Shown: positions 33,255-42,075, numbered from the stretch's first letter. The stretch is 64,000 nucleotides of DNA from Bacillus_BA songklensis (GCF_042649685.1 NZ_JBHRZT010000052.1:372001-436000); one strand, 5' to 3'. Numbers and translations: made by a program. The notes: generated by a model from the sequence alone, not told the origin.

Positions 33255-33379
33255 TCTAACCCGCCTCGAATTTTGTGTGCTTCTTCATCATATGCAGTAT
33301 GGATGTCAATGGTTTGCTGCATAAAATCAAGAGGAGGATTTCATACTAAGAAAAAAGTGTAAACGGAGGATGAATTCGG

Positions 33380-34027
33380 GTGAAAAAGGGATGGATTTTT
33401 GTCATGGCTGCCTTCTTGTTTGCTCAGCCTGCTTCAGTCGGAGCGAGTGAAATGGCCAACATTCCCAATCAGCATATTTCCTTGCATGCAGACGGGCAAG
33501 GGAACCGTTATCAAGGTTTTGAGCTGCACATTGGGAACAGAAAAATGGCATTTCCGGAGTGGTCAAGCACCAATATGGTGAATGCGAAGCCAAAGATGCA
33601 GACGATCGATGTGGACCATGATGGAGTGGAGGAAGTGATCGTACTGCTTCCGAAAAAACGGGATAAAGCCCTTTATTTAAATGAACCGAAAATATTGAAG
33701 ATCCATGAAAACGGGGAACAAGTTGTGGAAGAAATTTTCGTCAACGATGCGCGGACGGTTTTGCTTCAACAAGTGAAATATTATAAGAAAAAGGGAGATT
33801 TTCATGTACAGCTAAATGGTAAAGATGTGCTGAAACTGGAAAATGAATCACAGCCCCCCAAGCTGTCTGTTGAGTCGTTTGTTGTTTATGAGGTAAAAGG
33901 CGATCAATTATTGGCTAAAGCTTTACTAAAAAATGCCAAAGGGGAGTATTTAGGAACATTTCAAGTCGACTACGAATTTAAAGATACGACGATGGAACCG
34001 GCCAGACTATCATTTATCAGACATTAG
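33380..34027 (+). CDS. Secreted hypothetical protein with acidic repeat-like segment
   Basis: Not recognised. A 215-residue protein with a Sec signal peptide (MKKGWIFVMAAFLFAQPASVGAS, cut after ~23). A segment IDVDHDGVEEVIVLLP looks like an FG-GAP/EF-hand-type Asp-rich loop, which is common in secreted beta-propeller-like proteins. GTG start with ACGGAGGATG upstream. Confidence 0.65.
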   Translation: MKKGWIFVMAAFLFAQPASVGASEMANIPNQHISLHADGQGNRYQGFELHIGNRKMAFPEWSSTNMVNAKPKMQTIDVDHDGVEEVIVLLPKKRDKALYLNEPKILKIHENGEQVVEEIFVNDARTVLLQQVKYYKKKGDFHVQLNGKDVLKLENESQPPKLSVESFVVYEVKGDQLLAKALLKNAKGEYLGTFQVDYEFKDTTMEPARLSFIRH

Positions 34028-34062
34028 AGGATGACCCAGCATACCACTTGGGTCATCCTCTT
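34026..34062 (+). terminator. Terminator of the secreted-protein gene
   Basis: AGAGGATGACCCA pairs with TGGGTCATCCTCTT across an eight-base loop. Confidence 0.7.
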
Positions 34063-34161
34063 GGAAGGACGCGTCATGAAAATCCTGCAAAACCAAGGGA
34101 TTCGGTGAGGGGTCCTTTCATTAAGAATCATTTTTCGTGATTTATTGAGAAAATGGGACTT
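34062..34161. repeat. Post-terminator repeat, copy 2
   Basis: Aligns base by base with 11079-11180; also preceded by a hairpin whose outer stem is AGAGGAT/ATCCTC. See copy 1. Confidence 0.65.
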
Positions 34162-34166
34162 TAATA

Positions 34167-34907
34167 TTATAAGGAGATATGAAAATGTGTTTGGAGCAGA
34201 GCGGGAATGTCTTTTTCGCTCACTTCTTGCTTCTCTTTTTTCTCACCGTTCGTTATCGTTAAAGTAACACCTGACAATGTAATCCGTCCCGTTTTTGTTG
34301 CGATGGTCGTCAAGTTCGTTTTCGTAAACGGTGAGTGGGGGGATATTTGGTTGAATTCACACATCGGAGCAAATTGCTCAAGCAGCTTTTCTTCGATGGT
34401 AAAGCGGTATTTGGTTTTCCAGCCGTTTTCATGTTTTTGCAAGTCATACGTGATATCATCCAATTGATGAACGCGATACACTCCGCTCACATCTTCGACC
34501 GTTTCACCGGTTAATGGAATCGGCTTACGGACAGAATCACCAAACCCGACATCAGTAAGGTAAGGCTGATCAAGATGCACAAGGGTGGTCGCATGGCTCT
34601 CTTTCAGCGCCCAAGATCCGTCTTCTTTTTGAACCGTCCCTGCAATTAAATGGGCTTTAAACCCAAGTTCTGTTAGCAGCCAGCAAAACAAACTGTTCAG
34701 CTCATAGCAAAACCCTCCGCGATGGCGTTCCGCAATCTTTTCATAAAACCGTGTCATATCTAATACAATCGGTGTTTTGTACATAACATCCAAATTTTCA
34801 AAAGGGATTTGAAGCATGTGCTGCTCCTGCAAATAACGTAAATAGTCAAGGGTGACATCGTTTCTCTTTTCGGCGTGAAACCGCGCCAAATATACCTCTT
34901 TGCTCAT
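34167..34907 (-). CDS. nat: Arylamine N-acetyltransferase
   Basis: A 246-residue NAT enzyme that moves acetyl groups from acetyl-CoA to arylamines or hydrazines. The catalytic triad is visible as Cys67 (RGGFCYELN), His105 (KESHATTLV) and Asp119 (YLTDVGFGD). The ATG at MSKEVYLARF has GAGGAG eight bases upstream; an ATG two codons earlier is too close to that site. Convergent with the secreted-protein gene. Confidence 0.94.
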   Translation of the reverse strand: MSKEVYLARFHAEKRNDVTLDYLRYLQEQHMLQIPFENLDVMYKTPIVLDMTRFYEKIAERHRGGFCYELNSLFCWLLTELGFKAHLIAGTVQKEDGSWALKESHATTLVHLDQPYLTDVGFGDSVRKPIPLTGETVEDVSGVYRVHQLDDITYDLQKHENGWKTKYRFTIEEKLLEQFAPMCEFNQISPHSPFTKTNLTTIATKTGRITLSGVTLTITNGEKKEKQEVSEKDIPALLQTHFHISL

Positions 34908-35100
34908 GAACATTTCTCCTCTACATCCTTTCCTTTCACGGCCTCTTTCGATGGTGCCTCCCCGACAAAACAAAACGGGGACACAAAATCAGAATACATG
35001 CGAATCTTAACAGTTATAATGCTCTTCCTTAGGTTTTCACTAAGGATAGTGTAACAAATACGAATATGTATTTTCTATTTCGATAAACTGAAAAAGAGGA

Positions 35101-35129
35101 TTGACATGGGGCCAGTCCATACATATAAT
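35101..35129 (+). promoter_or_regulatory. Promoter of tRNA-Val
   Basis: TTGACA and TATAAT with exactly 17 bases between, 22 bases upstream of the tRNA. Confidence 0.9.
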
Positions 35130-35151
35130 AATATCAGTGACATAATATTAC

Positions 35152-35224
35152 GATTCCGTAGCTCAGCTGGGAGAGCGCTACCTTGACAGGGTAGAGGTCG
35201 CTGGTTCGAACCCAGTCGGAATCA
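35152..35224 (+). tRNA. tRNA-Val (anticodon GAC)
   Basis: 73-base cloverleaf: acceptor GATTCCG/CGGAATC with discriminator A, D-arm with AGCTCAGCTGGGAGAGC, anticodon stem CTACC/GGTAG with loop TTGACAG, and T-arm GGTTCGAACCC. CCA is not encoded (ATT follows). Confidence 0.97.
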
Positions 35225-35236
35225 TTACGCTGTAAG

Positions 35237-35261
35237 AAGCCCGTAATGACGGGCTTTTTCG
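35237..35261 (+). terminator. Terminator of tRNA-Val
   Basis: AAGCCCGT/ACGGGCTT around AATG followed by TTT. Confidence 0.9.
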
Positions 35262-35319
35262 TTTAGATTAACCGTTGGGATTACGTAAAAAGTGTGGCGG
35301 TCCCTAGCGGAAAAGAATG

Positions 35320-35360
35320 GCGCCCTCTTATATTCAACCGGATATAAGGGGGCGTTTTTA
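35320..35360 (+). terminator. Hairpin with T-run after the tRNA
   Basis: GCGCCCTCTTATATT pairs with GGATATAAGGGGGCG then TTTTTATTTT. It marks the left edge of the decayed integrase segment. Confidence 0.6.
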
Positions 35361-35362
35361 TT

Positions 35363-35500
35363 TTGTCTAAAATTCGACAATCAAAAAGGCGCGCAAAATT
35401 ATTCCGCAAATACTACAACACAGATAGAGATAGAGATAGAGATAGAGCGACTCACTGTTGGGATGATCTTTTCGACGTGTACGTACTTGCTAAAGAAGCA
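35363..35500 (+). pseudogene. Remnant of a tyrosine integrase N-terminus with a GATAGA repeat
   Basis: WDDLFDVYVLAKEAEGLAKGTLRN is the SAM-like core-binding start of phage-type integrases; the catalytic part is absent. A run of about four GATAGA units (35422-35447) encodes an Asp-Arg repeat inside it. Its place ~140 bases after a tRNA gene fits an old integration. Confidence 0.6.
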
Positions 35501-35562
35501 GAAGGACTAGCGAAAGGGACACTTCGGAATAAGAAAGATTACTATACACTAAGCTTATCAGC

Positions 35563-35912
35563 GTGCTCAAAACTTTATCCCGTTACGCCTGCAAAATCGT
35601 TGGCGCAGCGTTCTTAAAGGTGGATACCATCGCTCAGCTAACCGAGATTGCTAAGCGTACTGTTCAACGTGCATTAAAGCTACTGGAATCTTACGGTGTG
35701 ATTGAACGCCGGGCAACGGTCAGAAAGGGCGGCGGCAACGGCCACAATGTCTATTTTATCGTTTGTGGTATCGGGCTATTATTGCTCATCGACGCAAAGG
35801 TGTTAACAAACCGGTCGAGGATTTAGTGAGCGATGTAATCAGTGCGTTTAAAGAGACGATATTTTCGCAGAAGATCGGTAAAGTGATGTCGACATTTAAC
35901 GGCTATTTCTAG
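35563..35912 (+). pseudogene. Decayed helix-turn-helix gene of mobile-element type
   Basis: VDTIAQLTEIAKRTVQRALKL and SYGVIERRATVRK form a winged helix-turn-helix, then frame is lost near GHNVYFI. Reading resumes in another frame as YRAIIAHRRKGVNKPVEDL and FKETIFSQKIGKVM up to a stop. I recall similar HTH proteins in Bacillus genomic islands. A frameshift and possibly an internal deletion have inactivated it. Confidence 0.6.
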
Positions 35913-36391
35913 CGCATATTAAAGGCGAAGATGGCGGTGATTAGGCAAAATCCAATTCATTACTATGTACTATATCCGCCATTAACTGACAATACGTTAT
36001 TTCAGAAAATTCTACTCGTTTAATCTACCGGTGAAAGCAAAAAAAGAAGCAACGCATACAAAGTGCGTCACTCCTTTTTTGGAAAAACATATGGTTACAG
36101 GGCTAACTCAATTAGCTAGAGAAAAAAATTGATTGCATTTATATAATACAACATTCGCTGAAATATGATAATATGCCTAGTTGATTTTATCTATTCTGAA
36201 TTGGAATCGCTGTTATTCATTGTGTGAATTATGTGCAGACTGCTTAAGAAGAAAGCCGTCATTTTTCCGCAAATTGAGTTCCGAAAACTTCCGATTTAGT
36301 GCGGCATAGTGCAACGTAAACACTATACGCTGCTTTACATTTTTCCTACACGATGCACAAGATAGACATGCGCCGGAAACTTTCGACACGT

Positions 36392-36494
36392 TTTGTTTTT
36401 CCATACCGATCACACACCTCGTATAGAGTCATAGTATCAGTATGTCCAAGATTTAGAGGTCAATTGCAATCGTCTTGAAGGTTTTGCACCAGAA
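36392..36494. repeat. ~100-bp direct repeat, left copy
   Basis: TTTGTTTTTCCATA, GAGTCATAGTATCAGTATGT, CCAAGATTT, AATTGCAAT, TCTTGAAG, TTTTGCACCAGAAC. Matches 49980-50083 at about 85-90 percent, same orientation. On the minus strand a short frame (MEKQNVSKVSGACLSC) starts here, but the right copy breaks after five codons. Confidence 0.75.
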
Positions 36495-36528
36495 CCGAAA
36501 ATTCTCTAAAAGAGAGTTGAAATCTAAA

Positions 36529-36544
36529 TTGTAATCGATTACAA
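36529..36544. promoter_or_regulatory. LacI-type operator O1
   Basis: Perfect 16-base palindrome TTGTAATCGATTACAA, 40 bases before the lacI-type gene. Same core as five more sites in this locus. Confidence 0.85.
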
Positions 36545-36583
36545 TAAATTCACAGATAAATAAAAGGAAAAGAGAGTCGTCAA

Positions 36584-37585
36584 ATGGTGAGAATTAAAGA
36601 TGTGGCAAAAAAGGCAAATGTTTCTACTGCTACAGTATCGAGAGTGTTAAGTAAGCCTGACACTGTAAAAGAAGAAACAATCGAAAAAGTAAGAGAAGCA
36701 ATTAGAGAATTAAACTATCAGCCGAATGTATTAGCCCGTCAGCTAAGAAGGTCAGAAACAAAAACCATCCTAGTCGTTGTCCCGGATATTACGAACACCT
36801 TCTTTTCTAAGGTCCTAAGAGGGATAGAGTCTGTAGCGGTGGCAAACGGATATCAGGTTCTGCTTGTGGATGCGGGCAATGGTGTCGAAGATGAAAACGG
36901 GTACTTAAACATACTCCGCCAAAAAAAAGCGGATGGGCTGGTTTTACTAACAGCAAGAATGGAATCGAAGATAGTAGAAGACATGGCTCTCGAATATCCA
37001 GTAGTCCTTGCATGTGAATATATAGAAGGCTCAAACATTCCGACCGTTTCCATTGATAATGTGAGTGGTGCTCGAAAGGCAACCGAACATTTGATTAATC
37101 TGGGGCATAAGAGAATAGGGTTTATATCGGGCCCTCTCGGTGGTGTGTTGGGACAGGATCGATTAAAGGGATATTGCCAGGCGATGGCTCAGTACAATCT
37201 TATGGTTGAGCCCATTTTGGTACAAGAAGGCGATTTCTCTTATGAAAGCGGTTTTAATATGATGATGAAATTTTTAGCTCTTAACAATCCCCCGACAGCA
37301 GTATTTGTGGCTAATGATGAAATGGCTTTTGGAGTCCTAAAAGCTGCAAAGTCAAAGGGATTACGTGTTCCTCATGATCTTTCGGTTATGGGATTTGACG
37401 ATATAAAATTTTCATCCATTATTGAACCAGCTCTCACAACTATTGAGCAGCCGGCTTTTGAGATAGGGACCAAAGCAATGGAATTACTGTTAAGATTAAT
37501 GAATAAGGAAGAAGTAGAGAAAAATCAATATATATTAGAGGATCGACTGATTATACGGGATTCGTGCTCTAAACGTATTTTATAA
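36584..37585 (+). CDS. LacI-family transcriptional regulator
   Basis: A 333-residue regulator. The LacI HTH is at residues 2-50 (RIKDVAKKANVSTATVSRVL, hinge NYQPNVLARQL), followed by a sugar-binding periplasmic-fold domain (IGFISGPLGGVLGQDRLKGY, AVFVANDEMAFGVLKA, SVMGFDDIKFSSIIEPALTT). The palindromes TGTAATCGATTACA around it and ahead of the sugar genes are almost certainly its targets, including its own promoter. The effector is presumably the sugar imported by the downstream ABC system. Confidence 0.93.
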   Translation: MVRIKDVAKKANVSTATVSRVLSKPDTVKEETIEKVREAIRELNYQPNVLARQLRRSETKTILVVVPDITNTFFSKVLRGIESVAVANGYQVLLVDAGNGVEDENGYLNILRQKKADGLVLLTARMESKIVEDMALEYPVVLACEYIEGSNIPTVSIDNVSGARKATEHLINLGHKRIGFISGPLGGVLGQDRLKGYCQAMAQYNLMVEPILVQEGDFSYESGFNMMMKFLALNNPPTAVFVANDEMAFGVLKAAKSKGLRVPHDLSVMGFDDIKFSSIIEPALTTIEQPAFEIGTKAMELLLRLMNKEEVEKNQYILEDRLIIRDSCSKRIL

Positions 37586-37664
37586 GAAGATAAAACCTCC
37601 TTTTGGAAGTGCAACAAATTACCTTTCAAGAAAAAATAAGGGTAAATCTTCTTTTATAACAGAT

Positions 37665-37678
37665 TGTAATCGGTTACA
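37665..37678. promoter_or_regulatory. LacI-type operator O2
   Basis: TGTAATCGGTTACA, one mismatch to the perfect palindrome, ~80 bases after the regulator gene. No gene starts nearby, so it may be a relic or an auxiliary looping site. Confidence 0.6.
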
Positions 37679-37890
37679 TCTCTTATTAATCGTGAGTTCC
37701 TTACAATTAATAGGATTCCAGCATGGTTCTGAGGCAAAAATCATTTGAGAGAAACATAGAGTGTCAGTATCTTCTAAATAGTTTTGGTGCAAATATTAAG
37801 GTTCTATTTTTCTAACAAATTATGCTTGTACTAGAGCTAGAGCCAATAGAAGAATCCCCAGATTAAAATTTACAGATTGTTCAAATATTG

Positions 37891-37905
37891 TTGTAAACGC
37901 TTACT
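37891..37905. promoter_or_regulatory. Candidate CcpA cre site
   Basis: TTGTAAACGCTTACT fits the cre consensus WTGNAANCGNWNNCW at every position. It suggests catabolite repression, although the next gene (yolD-like) lies beyond an inverted repeat. The rest of 37586-38004 shows no gene. Confidence 0.5.
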
Positions 37906-38004
37906 GATCTTTGGTATATAGAAAAGTACATGAACCCATACCTTAAGGTTATGTCCTCTTTCTGCAATTTTTCATAACCAGTCAATTATTTAAATATATT
38001 TGTT

Positions 38005-38213
38005 TATATAGATCGATTTAGAAAATTCGACCTGACCAAAGAACGGCCATGCCAAATTTTCTAGACCTAAGCGGCTGGCACCCCCCTTGCGGGGTTGGCG
38101 CCAACCGCATAGGTGAACCCTTGAGGGCGAATTCAAGTTGTCTGGATCACCGATTGTGATGCCTCTTGATTGAATGAAGATGTGTCGAGTTATTAAGTGG
38201 AATATATATAGAT
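38005..38213. repeat. 209-bp inverted repeat, left copy
   Basis: Identical in reverse complement to 49764-49948 wherever both are known; the right copy has ten N in place of 34 bases. The unknown part here contains the palindrome GGTTGGCGCCAACC and a CCCCGCAAGGGG hairpin. Both ends show TATATAGAT in direct orientation. A minus-strand frame across it is not a recognisable protein. Confidence 0.9.
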
Positions 38214-38243
38214 AAACCATTAGTGAGAAAGGAAGATAAATAA

Positions 38244-38426
38244 ATGATCTTAAAAGAATTAACAAAAAACCGTATCATTACCATTAATTATTATCAGAAC
38301 GGATCGTTACAAACATGCAAGGGTCGTGTCAGCAATCTTAATCTAGATCAGCAAACCCTTTCTTTAAAAGATGAACAGCAAAAGGTTTTCTCCATTCGTT
38401 TATCAGGTATTAAGGCCATTCATTAA
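38244..38426 (+). CDS. YolD-like small protein
   Basis: A 60-residue protein resembling the YolD-like domain (KNRIITINYYQNGSLQTCKGRVSNL). Such proteins usually lie next to UvrX/DinB-type polymerases in mobile elements; no polymerase gene is present here. The ribosome site GAAAGGAAGAT is good. Located between the inverted repeat and the duplicated promoter module. Confidence 0.7.
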   Translation: MILKELTKNRIITINYYQNGSLQTCKGRVSNLNLDQQTLSLKDEQQKVFSIRLSGIKAIH

Positions 38427-38454
38427 TTACTTTCTTTGAGTAGAAATAAGAATA

Positions 38455-38788
38455 AATGCTTAAACTAAGTATATAAAATATTAAAAATTTTATAAAATAG
38501 TTGAAATACCTAATGTAATCGATTACAATAATTTCATAAAGGATGTACTAACTATAAAAAGAAAAGATAATCATAAAATGGTAAGAATTAAAGGTGTGTC
38601 TAAAAAGGGGAATGCTTCCACTAAAATAAGGATTCGTTTTCTTTTTATAGTTCAATGTAATCGGTTACAATTTTCTTGGGCGATTCCAACTTTATGACTC
38701 TTGAGTTTATTGCCATTTTAAGGAGGATGGGATCGATCCTTCATCAATCACCCAATGATAAAAATTATCCGAAAACGGAGGAGAAACA
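38455..38788 (+). promoter_or_regulatory. Duplicated LacI-controlled promoter module, copy 2
   Basis: Contains operators TGTAATCGATTACA (38514-38527) and TGTAATCGGTTACA (38656-38669) ahead of the sugar operon. The start (CTAAACTAAGTATATAAA, AAAAATT, GTTGAAAT) and end (CGATTCCAAC, CTTGAGTTTATT, CCATTT) are repeated at 44727-44985; the part from TTGAAAT through the operator to ATGGTAAGAATTAAAG repeats the lacI upstream region. A GGAGGAGAAACA site ends it. Confidence 0.8.
38578..38697 (+). pseudogene. Degenerate copy of the lacI start
   Basis: ATGGTAAGAATTAAAGGTGT and the next ~35 bases align with the first codons of the LacI gene (MVRIKGVSKKGNAST versus MVRIKDVAKKANVST), then similarity ends and the frame stops after 39 codons. 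It sits between two operators. It could be a relic of a duplication or act as a leader peptide. Confidence 0.75.
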
Positions 38789-39664
38789 ATGAAATTAGGA
38801 TATCAAACAAATACATGGGGCGGAGTAGTAGGACACCCTGCAGGAGTCACTTCGATNNNNNNNNNNNNNNNNNNNNNNNNNNNNNNNNNNNNNNNNNNNN
38901 NNNNNNNNNNNNNNNNNNNNNNNNNNNNNNNNNNNNNNNNNNNNNNNNNNNNNNNNNNNNNNNNNNNNNNNNNNNNNNNNNNNNNNNNNNNNNNNNNNNN
39001 TGGGAATTTGATGCAATTCAAAGATAAAAAAGAAGAATTTAAAGCGTTACTGAATCAATATTCTCTAGATTTTATTGGTGTTTACACAGGTGGGAATTTT
39101 ATCTTCCCGGACATTTTAGAAGAGGAATTATTAAAAATCGAGGAAGTGGCAGCGCTTGCTTCTGAACTGGGCGCACGGCACTTAGTTGTCGGCGGAGGGG
39201 CTGTTCGCACGAATGGCATTTTAGAAAGCGATTACGCCGATTTGGGTAATGCCCTTAATAAAGTGGCAGCCATTGCGGAAAAATACAATCTCATTCCAAG
39301 CTATCATCCACACTTAGGAACATGTGTGGAAGCCCCTGATCAATTGGACAAGCTCATGCCGCTGACCACGATTCATCTATGTCCGGATACGGCCCATATT
39401 GAAGCAGGCGGCGGTGATCCGGTAGAGGTGATCAAGAAGTATGCGGATCGAATTAAATATATTCACTTTAAAGATTATCATAATGGAGAATTTTTACCTT
39501 TAGGAGAAGGGCACCAAAAATTCGATGAAATGATTCAGTTGTTAAATAAGGCTGGTTACGATGATTGGATTACCGTTGAATTGGACAGCTATGCAGATCC
39601 AAAAAAAGGGGCAGAGATTAGCCGTGACTTTTTATCAAGGTTTGAGACGGCAAATAAAGCTTAA
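38789..39664 (+). CDS. Sugar phosphate isomerase/epimerase (IolE-like TIM barrel), with 144-base gap
   Basis: AP endonuclease 2-fold enzyme. Visible: KLGYQTNTWGGVVGHP at the start, then FIGVYTGGNFIF, ASELGARHLVVGGGAV, SYHPHLGTCVEAPDQLD, HLCPDTAHIEAGG, IKYIHFKDYHNGEF and ITVELDSY; the His, Asp and Glu residues in these stretches are metal ligands in the family. 144 N replace residues ~24-71; the frame agrees on both sides. The similarity to IolE/MocC suggests an inositol-like or keto-sugar substrate; this is inference. Confidence 0.85.
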   Translation: MKLGYQTNTWGGVVGHPAGVTSXXXXXXXXXXXXXXXXXXXXXXXXXXXXXXXXXXXXXXXXXXXXXXXXXGNLMQFKDKKEEFKALLNQYSLDFIGVYTGGNFIFPDILEEELLKIEEVAALASELGARHLVVGGGAVRTNGILESDYADLGNALNKVAAIAEKYNLIPSYHPHLGTCVEAPDQLDKLMPLTTIHLCPDTAHIEAGGGDPVEVIKKYADRIKYIHFKDYHNGEFLPLGEGHQKFDEMIQLLNKAGYDDWITVELDSYADPKKGAEISRDFLSRFETANKA

Positions 39665-39691
39665 TGGTGAGTAGAAAGAGAGGAAGGCCTT

Positions 39692-40876
39692 ATGAAAAGA
39701 AAATCTTCGTTGTTAATGACCATACTTTTAAGCGGTTGTCTCGCACTTACTGGGTGTGGTAATCAAACTTCTTCAAGTTCAGCCGATAGTGACAACAATA
39801 CAAAAAGCACAGAAGAGCTTCCTAGTTCTGGGCCACTAACCATTAATCCTGACATTCCCGGAGATAAAGAGATTTTAAGTAAGGGTCCATATGGGGAGAA
39901 TGCTATTTCAGCCAAAACGTTAAAACTTACGGAAGAAGAGATCCAAAAGATTAAAGAAGGTGACTATAAGGCAGCCATCGTTATGCATTATGCAGGGAAT
40001 GACTGGTCAAAAGCACAAATTAATGGTTTAAAAGCAGCTTTTAAGCGAATGGGAATCAAAGTAGTTGCTGTGACGGATGCACAATTCAAGGTGGAAAAGC
40101 AAGTTTCGGATATTGAAACCGTATTAGCGAAATCCCCGGATATTATTGTAAGTATTCCAGTTGACGCTGTTTCCACTGCTGACGCGTATAAGAGAGCAGC
40201 CGATGCGGGAGTGAAGTTAGTCTTCATGGATAATGCTCCAAAAGGGCTAAAAGCTGGAAAAGATTATGTAAGCGTTGTATCAGCTGATAACTATGGAAAC
40301 GGGGTTGAAGCGGCTGATATTATGGCTAAACAGCTTGGTGGAAAAGGGAAGATTGGTGTCATATTCCACGAGGCAGACTTCTTTGTAACGAAACAACGTA
40401 CAGAAGCTTTTGAGAAAAGGATGAAAGAAAAATATCCAAAGATCAAAATTGTTGACCGTAGCGGTATTACTGATCCTAACACCGGGGAAAGATTAGCTTC
40501 AGCTATGTTAATAAAAAATCGTAAATTAGATGGTATATTTGCGGTTTGGGATGTTCCTGCGGAAGGGGCTTTAGCTGCTGCACGCACTGCGGCAAGAGAG
40601 GATCTTGTTATTACGACTATTGACTTGGGGACAAATGTTGCTTTAGAGATTGCTTCAGGAGGCATCGTAAAAGGACTTGGTGCGCAATTACCATATGACC
40701 AGGGAATAGCTGAGGCTATTTTAGCCGGACAAGCGCTGCTTGGTAAAGAAGCGCCGCCATATGTGGCTGTCCCATCCTTAAAGGTAACAGAAGAAAATGT
40801 CTTAGATTCATGGAAACTTGTTTACAATCAGAATGTTCCGGATGTTATTCAACGTGCAGCTGAACTTAATAAATAG
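39692..40876 (+). CDS. Sugar ABC transporter substrate-binding lipoprotein
   Basis: A 394-residue periplasmic-binding-protein type 1 (RbsB-like). Lipobox LTGC with Cys22, a Ser/Asn-rich linker, then AAIVMHYAGNDWSKAQINGL, IIVSIPVDAVSTADAYKRA, LVFMDNAPKG, IGVIFHEADFFVTKQRTEAF and GIFAVWDVPAEGALAAART. It captures the sugar outside the cell for the ATPase and permease downstream. The N-terminal ~70-residue spacer is longer than in RbsB. Confidence 0.9.
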   Translation: MKRKSSLLMTILLSGCLALTGCGNQTSSSSADSDNNTKSTEELPSSGPLTINPDIPGDKEILSKGPYGENAISAKTLKLTEEEIQKIKEGDYKAAIVMHYAGNDWSKAQINGLKAAFKRMGIKVVAVTDAQFKVEKQVSDIETVLAKSPDIIVSIPVDAVSTADAYKRAADAGVKLVFMDNAPKGLKAGKDYVSVVSADNYGNGVEAADIMAKQLGGKGKIGVIFHEADFFVTKQRTEAFEKRMKEKYPKIKIVDRSGITDPNTGERLASAMLIKNRKLDGIFAVWDVPAEGALAAARTAAREDLVITTIDLGTNVALEIASGGIVKGLGAQLPYDQGIAEAILAGQALLGKEAPPYVAVPSLKVTEENVLDSWKLVYNQNVPDVIQRAAELNK

Positions 40877-40905
40877 TTTACTAATTTTATAGGAGGATTA
40901 CAAAA

Positions 40906-42075
40906 ATGAAAAAACTTAACGTAGGTATGATTGGCGGAGGATTTATGGGGAAAGCGCATGCACTTGCATATGCGGGGATGCCGATGTTCTTTTGGCCGGC
41001 ACCAGCGATCCCTCATCGCCACACCATCGTTGATGTAACAGAAGAATTGGCAAAAGATGCCGCTGCAAAATTGGGATTTGAACATTATTCCACGGATTGG
41101 AGAGAGGTAGTCAACGATCCTAATATCGATATCATTGATATTGTCACTCCAAATAATACGCATGCTGAAATTGCGATTGCCGCCGCAAAAGCTGGCAAAC
41201 ACGTTATTTGTGAAAAACCGCTGGCACTAGGGGCTGAAGAAGCAAAAACCATGTTAGAGGCAGTAACAGAAGCCGGCGTCAAACATATGGTTGCCTTTAA
41301 CTATCGAAGAACACCTGCTGTGGCATTGGCGAAAAAATACATTGAAGAAGGAAGAATCGGGAAAATCCTCAGCTTCCGCGGAACGTATCTGCAAGACTGG
41401 TCTGCTGATCCAAACTCACCTTTATCCTGGCGTTTCCAGAAAAAAGTTGCCGGATCCGGTGCTTTAGGTGATATCGGAACGCATGTTGTCGACTTTGCCC
41501 GTTATCTGGTCGGTGAAATCACGGATGTGAATGCGATGACAAAAACATGGATTCCGGAAAGACCGATTCAAACAGGCGGCGTAGACAAATTGGGGACAGT
41601 GAAAAGTACAGGGGATGTACCGAAAGNNNNNNNNNNTATCACAATGGTCAAGTTTGACAATGGCGCAATCGGAAGCATTGAAGCTACCCGTAATGCGTGG
41701 GGCCGTAATAACTACCTGACTTTTGAAATCCATGGCGAAAAAGGTTCCCTGGCCTTCAACTATGAACGCCGTGATGAACTGCAAGTATGCTTCTCTGACG
41801 ATCCGGCCGATGCGAAAGGATTCCGTACAGTTTATACAGGACCGGCCCATCCATACGGAGAAGGATTATGGCCAATTCCTGCACTGGGTATTGGGTATGG
41901 AGAAACTAAAATCATTGAAACATATGATTTCTTTAAATCCATCGTAGAAGATACAGAGGCTTCACCAAACTTTAATGATGGGTATCGTGTCGAAGCAATT
42001 GCTGATGCCATCCTTGAATCAGCCGAAAAAGGTGCATGGGTCAGCCTTGAAAAAAATCTAGTGGAAGCTAAATAG
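40906..42075 (+). CDS. Gfo/Idh/MocA-family oxidoreductase, with 10-base gap
   Basis: NAD(P)-dependent sugar or inositol dehydrogenase of about 389 residues. The Rossmann motif GGGFMGKAHA is at 10-19, IVTPNNTHAE at ~79-88, EKPLAL from 103, and the C-terminal domain has GALGDIGTHVVDFARYLVG, where D and H act in catalysis in the family. Ten N interrupt it before TMVKFDNGAIGSIEATRN, so a few residues are probably missing. It oxidises the imported sugar or an isomerised form. Confidence 0.88.
   Translation: MKKLNVGMIGGGFMGKAHALAYAGMPMFFWPAPAIPHRHTIVDVTEELAKDAAAKLGFEHYSTDWREVVNDPNIDIIDIVTPNNTHAEIAIAAAKAGKHVICEKPLALGAEEAKTMLEAVTEAGVKHMVAFNYRRTPAVALAKKYIEEGRIGKILSFRGTYLQDWSADPNSPLSWRFQKKVAGSGALGDIGTHVVDFARYLVGEITDVNAMTKTWIPERPIQTGGVDKLGTVKSTGDVPKXXXXITMVKFDNGAIGSIEATRNAWGRNNYLTFEIHGEKGSLAFNYERRDELQVCFSDDPADAKGFRTVYTGPAHPYGEGLWPIPALGIGYGETKIIETYDFFKSIVEDTEASPNFNDGYRVEAIADAILESAEKGAWVSLEKNLVEAK

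Noticed and set aside
35420..35450. CRISPR-like tandem repeat
   Set aside because: It is a simple GATAGA run with no spacers.
36213..36413. Minus-strand cysteine-containing 63-codon frame (MEKQNVSKV...)
   Set aside because: Its start lies in the ~100-bp repeat, and the other copy breaks after five codons; no family recognised. A small gene cannot be fully excluded.
37990..38265. 91-codon minus-strand frame across the left inverted repeat
   Set aside because: It is defined by repeat sequence with strong hairpins; no ribosome site and no known protein.
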